Notes under the pieces: model-generated
Told to the model about the DNA's origin: nothing
The model's database searches: none
Seen by the model: the letters and a program-made list of their open reading frames with translations, nothing else
Assembly (NCBI GenBank): GCA_035315685.1
Contig: DATFXR010000738.1
Location: forward strand, 1 to 7,729
Direction of reading: 5' to 3'
Source: QHWK01 sp035315685
Lineage (GTDB): Bacteria > Acidobacteriota > Vicinamibacteria > Vicinamibacterales > CAVVIG01
DNA length: 7,729 nt
Translations under genes and position numbers: made by a program
Part shown: positions 1 through 5,166 of the stretch, piece after piece
Layout of the letters: the number at the start of each line of letters is the position of its first letter
Numbering within the stretch: position 1 is the first letter of the stretch

Positions 1-4
1 TAAC

Positions 5-397
5 ATGACGACGCCGCTCCAGCATGCGCTGTCGCGCCGTGAGCGCCAGATCATGGACATTCTCTACCGCCGCGGCCGCGCGACCGCGAACGACGTGATG
101 GCCGACCTTCCAGGGGAGCCGAGCTACTCGACGGTGCGCACTCAGCTGCGCGTGCTCGAGTCGAAGGGCCACGTCCGCCACGAGGAAGAGGGCCTCCGCT
201 ACGTCTACCTGCCGGCCGTCGCGCGACACGCCGCGCGGCGATCGGCGCTGCGCCATCTCGTCGACACCTTCTTCGAAGGCTCGACCGAGAAAGTGGTGGC
301 GGCGCTCCTCGGAGCTGACGGCTCTCGCCTGTCCGGCGAAGAGCTCGACCGTATCGCGGGGATTGTCGCGAAGGCACGGAAGGGAGGCGCCCGATGA
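5..397 (+). CDS. BlaI/MecI family transcriptional repressor
   Basis: A 130-residue protein of the usual BlaI/MecI length. The N-terminal winged helix is clear: helix 1 around residues 9-22 (LSRRERQIMDILYRRG), a TANDVM helix at 27-32, a recognition helix at about 40-54 (SYSTVRTQLRVLESKG) and a wing at 56-70 (HVRHEEEGLRYVYLP). Residues 73-130 form the helical dimerisation part. In the known family, dimers bind operators upstream of their own gene, and the partner M56 protease inactivates the repressor after a signal. The stop codon overlaps the start of the next gene (ATGA at 394-397), so the two are translationally coupled, as in blaI-blaR1 pairs. The start ATG lies four bases from the window edge, so promoter and operator cannot be seen. 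The target genes are unknown, and beta-lactam resistance should not be assumed. Confidence 0.93.
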   Translation: MTTPLQHALSRRERQIMDILYRRGRATANDVMADLPGEPSYSTVRTQLRVLESKGHVRHEEEGLRYVYLPAVARHAARRSALRHLVDTFFEGSTEKVVAALLGADGSRLSGEELDRIAGIVAKARKGGAR

Positions 398-2091
398 TCT
401 TCACGCTCGATCTCGCCCTGAAAGCCTCACTGATCGCCGCCGCGGCGCTCGCAGCGACGACGCTGTTGCGCGCGCAGTCAGCGGCGGTGCGGCACTGGGT
501 TCTCACGGTGTCGGTGGTGTGCGTCGCCGCGTTGCCGCTGCTCTCGGCCATCCTTCCGACCTGGCAGATTCCATTCGCGACTGCAGTACCGTCCCGGGCG
601 GCCGTCCAATCATCACCCACGGTCACGGTGGCGATCATGCCGCAGTCGGGAGCGGCGTCGGAACCGCCGGAACCGCGCAATCAGAAGGTCGAGGCCGAGA
701 ACCGGTTCGTCTCACGCTTCCCGGCTCGTGTGTCGCTTCTGCCAGTGTGGCTGGTTGGCGCCGTCGCGGGCGGACTCGTGCTGATCGTCGGCCTGATCCG
801 GCTGCGGGCGATTGCTGCCACCGCCACGCGTCTCGATACCGGCCATTGGGCCGATCTGGTCGCCGACGTCGCCCGCGAGGCGGGCGTGCGGCGGCCGATC
901 GTCCTGCTGCAAAGCGACGATCCGACATTGCTCGTGACGTGGGGGATGGCGCGGCCGAAAATCGTGTTGCCGTCGGTCGCCGGGACCTGGGACGAGCAGC
1001 GCGCGCGCATCGTGCTGCAGCACGAGCTGGCGCATATCCGTCGCGGAGACTGGCTGGCGCAGATGGTCGCGCAGGCGGTGCTCGCGCTCAACTGGTTCAA
1101 TCCGGTGTTGTGGATCGCGTGCCGGCGGTTGCAGCGCGAGAGCGAACAGGCATGCGATGACGCGGTGCTGCGGACCGGCGTGGATCCCGCTGACTACGCG
1201 TCACATCTGCTGGAGCTCGCGCGGACGCTGACACGGCGTCGCGCGGTGCCCGCACCGGCCATGGCCCGCCCGTCAACGCTCGAAGGGAGAATCGCCGCCA
1301 TGCTCGACGCCCATCTCAACCGGAACCCGCTGTCCTCATCAGTCCGCATCGCCACGGCCGTGGTGCTGATGGCGCTGACTGCGTCGCTCGCCGCCGTGGC
1401 GGCGCAGCGATACTCGACGTTCTCCGGCACGCTGACCGACCAGACCAACGCGGTGCTGCCGAACATCGCCGTCACGCTGACCAACCCGGGCAACGGCGCC
1501 AAGTACGAAGTGCGGAGCGACCGCACCGGCCACTTCGAGTTCGTTGGACTGCCCGACGGCGAGTACGCGCTCGCGGCAGACGAGCCTGGATTTGCGCCGT
1601 TCAAGGATCCGGTGACGATCGCCGGCCGGAACATCGACCGCACGATCCAGCTGCAACTGGGTTCGCTGATGGAAACCATTCGCGTCACGAGCGGACCGTC
1701 CCCGTGGGCGCCGAGCAGCGCCGACAAGCGTGCCGAATACCGCGAGGCCGCGAGGAAGCAGCGCCAGGAAATCATGGACCGCTGCGCCGCGAGCGGGGGA
1801 ACGGGCGCGATCGGCGGCAACATCAAGCAGCCGACGAAAGTCGTCGACGTGAAACCGAGCTATCCCGAGCGTCTGAGCGACGCCAAGATCGGCGGCGTCA
1901 TCGTGCTCGACGCCGTCATCGGCACCGACGGCACAGTGTCCGACGTCAACGTGATCTCCGGCGCCGATCCGGAGCTCGACTCCGCCGCCGTGGAGGCGGT
2001 TCGGCAGTGGGAGTTCAGCACCACGTTCCTGAACTGTACACCCGTGGATGTGCACATGAAGGTTCACGTGAACTTCGTCGCGCAGCCGTAA
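394..2091 (+). CDS. BlaR1-like M56 membrane metallopeptidase fused to carboxypeptidase-regulatory-like and TonB C-terminal domains
   Basis: A 565-residue inner-membrane zinc protease, probably the signal-dependent inactivator of the repressor upstream. Hydrophobic segments lie near residues 9-25, 36-54, 113-135 and 318-337. The M56 site is intact: HELAH at 210-214, then E251-Q-A-C-D255, which fits the third zinc ligand. After the last membrane segment comes a beta-sandwich carboxypeptidase-regulatory-like domain at about 343-420 (FSGTLTDQ...GHFEFVGLPDGEY), a charged linker, and a TonB C-terminal domain at about 478-565 (VKPSYPERL, GGVIVLDAVIGTDG, AVRQWEF). No penicillin-binding sensor domain is present, so the classical BlaR1 beta-lactam role is unlikely. 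The start is well supported: GGGAGG at 382-387 lies six bases upstream and ATGA overlaps the blaI-type gene. Domain calls are from motifs. That the TonB domain senses or contacts envelope partners is inference. Confidence 0.9.
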   Translation: MIFTLDLALKASLIAAAALAATTLLRAQSAAVRHWVLTVSVVCVAALPLLSAILPTWQIPFATAVPSRAAVQSSPTVTVAIMPQSGAASEPPEPRNQKVEAENRFVSRFPARVSLLPVWLVGAVAGGLVLIVGLIRLRAIAATATRLDTGHWADLVADVAREAGVRRPIVLLQSDDPTLLVTWGMARPKIVLPSVAGTWDEQRARIVLQHELAHIRRGDWLAQMVAQAVLALNWFNPVLWIACRRLQRESEQACDDAVLRTGVDPADYASHLLELARTLTRRRAVPAPAMARPSTLEGRIAAMLDAHLNRNPLSSSVRIATAVVLMALTASLAAVAAQRYSTFSGTLTDQTNAVLPNIAVTLTNPGNGAKYEVRSDRTGHFEFVGLPDGEYALAADEPGFAPFKDPVTIAGRNIDRTIQLQLGSLMETIRVTSGPSPWAPSSADKRAEYREAARKQRQEIMDRCAASGGTGAIGGNIKQPTKVVDVKPSYPERLSDAKIGGVIVLDAVIGTDGTVSDVNVISGADPELDSAAVEAVRQWEFSTTFLNCTPVDVHMKVHVNFVAQP

Positions 2092-2101
2092 AGCGACCGA
2101 G

Positions 2102-2175
2102 TTTTCCACAGGGGGTCGGGAATCGTTTCACACCTGGCAGGTGTGTGAAACGATTCCCGACCCCCTGTGGGAAAA
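2102..2175. repeat. near-perfect 74-bp palindrome, head-to-head pair of the GATTCCCGACCCCC repeat
   Basis: The left arm 2102-2136 pairs with the right arm 2138-2175 around base 2137. The inner arms (CACACCTG / CAGGTGTG, 2129-2136 and 2138-2145) pair fully. After a two-base bulge at 2146-2147, the next 23 bases pair without mismatch (2106-2128 with 2148-2170). A one-base bulge at 2171 is followed by TTTT/AAAA. This makes 35 pairs in total. The right arm carries the repeat unit core GATTCCCGACCCCCTGTGG and the left arm its inverse. It begins ten bases after the stop of the M56 gene, at a convergent gene junction, a typical place for REP/BIME-like elements. There is no T-tract after either arm, so it is not a canonical intrinsic terminator, although the RNA hairpin could protect a 3' end. 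Confidence 0.92.
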
Positions 2176-2190
2176 GGCCGCGGCCGAGAA

Positions 2191-2214
2191 ACTGCTCCCG
2201 ACCCCCTGTGGAAA
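2191..2214 (+). repeat. direct copy of the repeat unit, diverged at its 5' end
   Basis: CCCGACCCCCTGTGGAAA at 2197-2214 matches the right arm of the palindrome, apart from the arm's extra G before its A run. The upstream half (ACTGCT in place of ACGATT) has diverged. The core begins 41 bases after the core in the palindrome's right arm. It is in the same orientation as the other two single copies. Confidence 0.85.
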
Positions 2215-2220
2215 TCGGCG

Positions 2221-2239
2221 GCGCCAACGAAAATGGCGC
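2221..2239. repeat. small inverted repeat between repeat copies
   Basis: GCGCCA (2221-2226) and TGGCGC (2234-2239) form a six-base-pair stem with a seven-base loop, ACGAAAA. It lies in the longer spacer between the second and third units. It may be part of the element or chance in GC-rich DNA. Confidence 0.4.
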
Positions 2240-2271
2240 GCGAATGCTGAGGAAATGCACCGCCCGTCGAA

Positions 2272-2298
2272 AAACGATTCCCGACCCCCTGTGGAAAA
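2272..2298 (+). repeat. direct copy of the repeat unit, nearly identical to the palindrome arm
   Basis: This 27-base copy matches 2148-2175, differing only by absence of the extra G at 2171. It includes the AAACGATT start and the CTGTGGAAAA end. Its core begins 83 bases after the preceding copy, about twice the 41-base step before it. Confidence 0.9.
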
Positions 2299-2300
2299 CG

Positions 2301-2320
2301 GAAACCGTTCCCGACCCCCC
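2301..2320 (+). repeat. partial repeat copy abutting a stop codon
   Basis: GAAACCGTTCCCGACCCCCC matches the first part of the unit but lacks the CTGTGG tail. It ends exactly at the base before the stop codon of the minus-strand membrane protein (complement of TCA at 2321-2323). Its core begins 30 bases after the preceding copy. Confidence 0.82.
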
Positions 2321-3460
2321 TCAGCGGGTGACGCGCTCTTCCAGGATCTTGCCGGTCGGATCGATGCGGACCACCGCCGTGAACGGGTTCACCGATCGCG
2401 TCGGCTGCTCGAGTCCGGCCACGCCGCCGGCGAACCGCATGTCGCTCCAGCGCACCGTGGCGATCCCGTGCGCATCGATGGCCGTGCGGGCGGCAGGGAA
2501 GCGTGAGAAACCGAGAAAGGCCTTACCGAGCGGCGTCGTTGCCGCCCGATCGACTGCCGGCGTCCAGACGTTCGGGTACCGCAACGTCAGCCGCCACGGC
2601 GCCTCGGACTCGCTCTCCGGATTGCGAAAACGGCTGTCGAGCAGATCGATGTCGTGGATCTCGTACGCGTTCGAGAGCTGCGCGATGATCCGCCAGCGGA
2701 ACGGCGAGAAGAACGACGGCATCGCCGCGAGCTCGACGAGGCAGCGGCGTCCCGGCGCCGGCGGCGACGGCGGCGTCAGCCGCGGCCAGGATTCGAGGCG
2801 CGATCCCTCCTCGGGCGGCGGATCGCACAGTTCCGGCAGCGTCGGTCCGAACAGCCGCGGCGCGACGTCGAGCGCCTGATAGTGGGCCATCCCTCGCAGG
2901 CCGTAGTTGGCGGCCATCAGCGCCAGCACGATCGCCGCCCTGGTGCGCCGCTGCGATTCGCTGGCGCGGCCGAACAGCGACGCCACCAGCACCATCAGCA
3001 GGTAGACGTCGACGATCGGCATCCAGTCCACGGCGTACCACCGCCAGCTGAAGGGACTGAGCAGGCGCGTGCCGTACGAGGTCGGCACGTCCATGATGAT
3101 GTGGAACACGATGCCGATCATCGAGACGATGACCAGCATCGCGAATGACGCGTCGTGACGCGTTCCATCGTCCGCGCTACCGGGTCGCGGCCGAGGCGCG
3201 TCTCGCCTGGAGTCGTACAGTCGTCGCCCGATCCACACCAGCGTCGCCGTGATCGCACTCAGGAAGACGAGGCCGAGCGGACCATGCGTCGGCCCGCGAT
3301 GCCACTGCAGGTACTTCATCGTTCCACCGGCAGTGGCCAGGATGTCGGTGTCGGGGGCGTTCGAGGCGAGCAGCAGTGCCGCGGTCGTTCCGCGGCCGGC
3401 ACGCGCGAGCGGCGTGCGCGCGAGCGTCGCGCCGAACAGCGTGTGAGTGACGTTATCCAA
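2321..3460 (-). CDS. DUF457 / YdjM-like membrane-bound metal-dependent hydrolase
   Basis: A 379-residue integral membrane protein that starts at TTG (complement of 3458-3460). The N-terminus MDNVTHTLFG is characteristic of the LexA-regulated YdjM/DUF457 family, which supports this unusual start. Conserved polar residues form a plausible metal site: H6, D37 and D39 (PDTD), H54 and H59 (HRGPTH), and H120 with D124 (HIIMD). Hydrophobic stretches lie near residues 25-43, 62-80, 106-123, 150-165 and 174-190. The C-terminal part from about residue 200 is soluble and I recognise no domain in it. The biochemical activity of the family is not established; 'hydrolase' rests on the histidine/aspartate pattern. 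It is divergent from the exported zinc protein, with only 20 bases between start codons. Family call is firm, function open. Confidence 0.85.
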   Translation of the reverse strand: MDNVTHTLFGATLARTPLARAGRGTTAALLLASNAPDTDILATAGGTMKYLQWHRGPTHGPLGLVFLSAITATLVWIGRRLYDSRRDAPRPRPGSADDGTRHDASFAMLVIVSMIGIVFHIIMDVPTSYGTRLLSPFSWRWYAVDWMPIVDVYLLMVLVASLFGRASESQRRTRAAIVLALMAANYGLRGMAHYQALDVAPRLFGPTLPELCDPPPEEGSRLESWPRLTPPSPPAPGRRCLVELAAMPSFFSPFRWRIIAQLSNAYEIHDIDLLDSRFRNPESESEAPWRLTLRYPNVWTPAVDRAATTPLGKAFLGFSRFPAARTAIDAHGIATVRWSDMRFAGGVAGLEQPTRSVNPFTAVVRIDPTGKILEERVTR

Positions 3461-3480
3461 GTGGCTGCTAATATAACAGC
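3461..3480. promoter_or_regulatory. candidate bidirectional promoter sharing one -10 box
   Basis: The 20 bases between the divergent start codons hold one AT-rich run, TAATATAAC (3469-3477), in GC-rich surroundings. Forward, TAATAT (3469-3474) places transcription start near 3481, the A of the ATG. GTGACG (3447-3452) is a weak -35 candidate at 16-base spacing. In reverse, TATATT (complement of 3470-3475) places the start near 3463, a few bases before the TTG. No good reverse -35 is visible. Neither gene has a Shine-Dalgarno sequence here. Confidence 0.6.
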
Positions 3481-4377
3481 ATGCGAAATGCGGCTCGGAT
3501 CATCGCGCTGCTGCTCGTTGCCTCGATGACGCCGTCGGCCGCGTTTGCATGGGGCTTCGCGGGCCATCGGCTGATCATGCGGCGCGCGATCGAGCTGCTG
3601 CCGCCGGAGCTGAAACCATTCTACGACCGACACCGCGACGAGCTCATCGTGCGCGCCGTCGATCCCGACACGTGGCGTAACGTCTTTTCGGAAGAAGATC
3701 CGAATCACTTTCTCGACTATGGCGCCAAGGAGTACGGCGCGTTGCCGTTTGCGGAGCTGCCCCGGGACCGCGACGCCGCGATCGCGAAGTTCGGCAGGGC
3801 GACCTGGCGGCGCAACGGCACACTGCCATGGCGGGCGAACGATTTCTTCGGCGATCTCAAAAGCGCGTTCGAAAACATGAAGAGCGGTTCTGCATTCGCC
3901 GGCGAAAACGCAATCTTGTACTCGGCGGCGCTCAGCCACTACATGCAGGACGCCAACCAGCCCTTCCACGCGACGATCAACTTCGACGGGCAGCTCACCG
4001 GCAACAACGGGATCCATGGACGCTTCGAGACCGGCCTCGTCGAGCGCTTCGAATCGCGTCTGACGATCAGCCCTGCCGCACCGACACCGATCCTGAATGC
4101 ACGCGACGCGGCCTTCGACGCCCTGCTCGCCAGCTACCAACTGGTGGACCGCATTCTGCAGGCCGACAGGGAAGCCGTCTCCGGCAAGGACACCTACGAC
4201 GACGACTACTTCGAGAAGCTGTTCGCGCGCACGCGTCCGATTCTCGAGCGACGGATCGCGGACTCCATTACCGCGACCGCTGCGGTGCTCATGGGCGCCT
4301 GGGAAAAGGCAGGGCGCCCCACACTGACGATCGAAGGCGTCCGGCCAGCCGAAAAGGTCAAGAAACCCCAGCCCTGA
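3481..4377 (+). CDS. exported zinc-dependent phospholipase C / S1-P1 nuclease-like protein
   Basis: A 298-residue precursor with a signal peptide (residues 1-23, ...PSAAFA) whose predicted cleavage leaves Trp24 as the mature N-terminus. This matters because the superfamily uses the N-terminal Trp amine and carbonyl as a zinc ligand. All nine expected ligands are visible: W24 and H29 (WGFAGH), D61 (VDPDTWR), H76 (NHFLDY), H153, D157 and H163 (HYMQDANQPFH), then H179 and E183 (HGRFE). This predicts a trinuclear zinc enzyme cleaving phosphodiester bonds in the periplasm or outside the cell. The WGxxGH spacing is closer to S1/P1 nucleases, while E rather than D as the last ligand resembles bacterial phospholipase C, so the substrate (phospholipid or nucleic acid) is uncertain. 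The ATG follows an AT-rich box directly, with no Shine-Dalgarno sequence. Confidence 0.88.
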   Translation: MRNAARIIALLLVASMTPSAAFAWGFAGHRLIMRRAIELLPPELKPFYDRHRDELIVRAVDPDTWRNVFSEEDPNHFLDYGAKEYGALPFAELPRDRDAAIAKFGRATWRRNGTLPWRANDFFGDLKSAFENMKSGSAFAGENAILYSAALSHYMQDANQPFHATINFDGQLTGNNGIHGRFETGLVERFESRLTISPAAPTPILNARDAAFDALLASYQLVDRILQADREAVSGKDTYDDDYFEKLFARTRPILERRIADSITATAAVLMGAWEKAGRPTLTIEGVRPAEKVKKPQP

Positions 4378-4410
4378 CCGCTAGCACGGCGATTGCAACA
4401 CCCGTGAACC

Positions 4411-4415
4411 GGAGG
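4411..4415 (+). promoter_or_regulatory. Shine-Dalgarno GGAGG deciding a GTG start
   Basis: GGAGG lies nine bases before GTG at 4425. The in-frame ATG at 4455 has no comparable site, and the in-frame GTG at 4404 lies upstream of the motif. The site therefore favours 4425 as the start. Confidence 0.65.
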
Positions 4416-4424
4416 CACGAACGC

Positions 4425-5129
4425 GTGCGGGCGGACGAGCGTCTAACGGATGAAATGAGCGGCGTCATCATTTATCTCGTTCCGGTCGGATCAGGACGGT
4501 TCGAGCTCTACTCCGAGGCACCGCCAGATCGTGACGCAGAGCCCGGCCACGAACCGGACGGGTTCTGGCGCCGGTTGGCGCATCGTGCGCAGGCGGGGTG
4601 GCGCGATGCCGTCCACAGCGCCCGCCATGCGGATCCGAATGGTGGCCTCTTCACGCGCGCGCGCAATGCGGTGGTCTGCAAGGCCGCCGAAGTGATCGCC
4701 GAGCAGCGCACGCTGTGGGCGCTACGTCACGGACACGACGCCGAGCTCGTGCATCCGTCGGACCTCAGCGCACCGCAGTCGGCTGCGATCCGGGATCGCA
4801 TGATCAATCGCGCCCGCGTCCATCACCTGCGCTGGCTCATCATCGACGCCGTCCTGCTCGTTGTCTCGGGCGTCTTCATGCTCGTGCCGGGGCCGAACGT
4901 CATTGCGTATTACTTCCTGTTTCGGGTAGTCGGTCACTATTTCTCGTGGCAGGGTGCGCGCCGCGGGCTGAGCGAGACGACGTGGCGCTTGCGCGCTGAG
5001 CCGGCGCTGGTCGAGCTCGGCCGGCTGGCGCATCTGCCGCCGGCGGCGCGCGCGTCGCGCGTGGTGGCGATTGCCGCCGACCTCAATCTGCCGCGGCTCG
5101 CCGCCTTCTTCGATCGGACCGCGGCGTAG
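4425..5129 (+). CDS. small membrane protein resembling mitochondrial K+/H+ exchange-related family
   Basis: A protein of 234 residues from GTG 4425, the start chosen for its GGAGG; ATG at 4455 would give 224 residues. It opens with a short strand (GVIIYLVPVG), followed by a charged region that is probably cytosolic. A hydrophobic hairpin runs from about residue 137 to 172 (WLIIDAVLLVVSGVFMLVPG, then NVIAYYFLFRVVGHYFSW), with the LVPGPNVIAYYFLFR turn as its most distinctive part. The tail is helical and rich in alanine and leucine. The hydrophobic core and the R-x-x-G-H-Y motif recall the mitochondrial K+/H+ exchange-related family (Mit_KHE1), which also has bacterial members. This assignment is from memory of the pattern and is moderate. 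Ion transport itself would be inference. It lies 47 bases after the zinc protein and 37 before lpxD. Confidence 0.6.
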   Translation: MRADERLTDEMSGVIIYLVPVGSGRFELYSEAPPDRDAEPGHEPDGFWRRLAHRAQAGWRDAVHSARHADPNGGLFTRARNAVVCKAAEVIAEQRTLWALRHGHDAELVHPSDLSAPQSAAIRDRMINRARVHHLRWLIIDAVLLVVSGVFMLVPGPNVIAYYFLFRVVGHYFSWQGARRGLSETTWRLRAEPALVELGRLAHLPPAARASRVVAIAADLNLPRLAAFFDRTAA

Positions 5130-5153
5130 AGGCGCGCGGCGTGCGCTTCAAGG

Positions 5154-5159
5154 CATAAT
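5154..5159 (+). promoter_or_regulatory. -10-like box just before lpxD
   Basis: CATAAT differs from TATAAT at one base and lies seven bases before the proposed CTG start at 5167. Transcription would then begin at or next to the start codon. No -35 is recognisable at the usual distance, so this is tentative. Confidence 0.4.
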
Positions 5160-5166
5160 AGCCACT

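Noticed and set aside
2035..2040. TGTACA as a BlaI-type operator half-site
   Set aside because: A single six-base palindrome inside the 3' coding end of the M56 gene; no paired site or promoter nearby.
394..2091. Genuine BlaR1 beta-lactam sensor
   Set aside because: There is no transpeptidase-like sensor domain with the S-x-x-K and K-T-G motifs; SSADK in the linker lacks any surrounding fold.
1339..2109. Minus-strand open frame of 256 codons opposite the M56 gene tail
   Set aside because: The plus strand encodes clear regulatory-like and TonB domains. The antisense product looks low-complexity and has no start context.
2102..2175. Intrinsic terminator
   Set aside because: The stem is long enough, but neither strand has a T tract directly after it, and the same unit recurs without a hairpin.
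2102..2320. CRISPR array
   Set aside because: One copy is inverted, spacing is irregular (41, 83, 30), units are not constant, and no cas gene is near.
1704..2879. Plus-strand open frame of 391 codons running through the repeat array into the DUF457 gene
   Set aside because: It crosses two real genes and a repeat region, is extremely Arg-rich and matches nothing; stop codons are rare at this GC content.
3828..4424. Upstream extension of the Mit_KHE1-like gene to 3828
   Set aside because: It would overlap most of the zinc-protein gene in another frame and is Arg-rich noise; GGAGG before GTG 4425 gives a better start.
5071..5166. N-terminal extension of LpxD from TTG 5071
   Set aside because: The added 32 residues are Arg/Pro-rich, overlap the previous gene and precede the conserved LpxD start.
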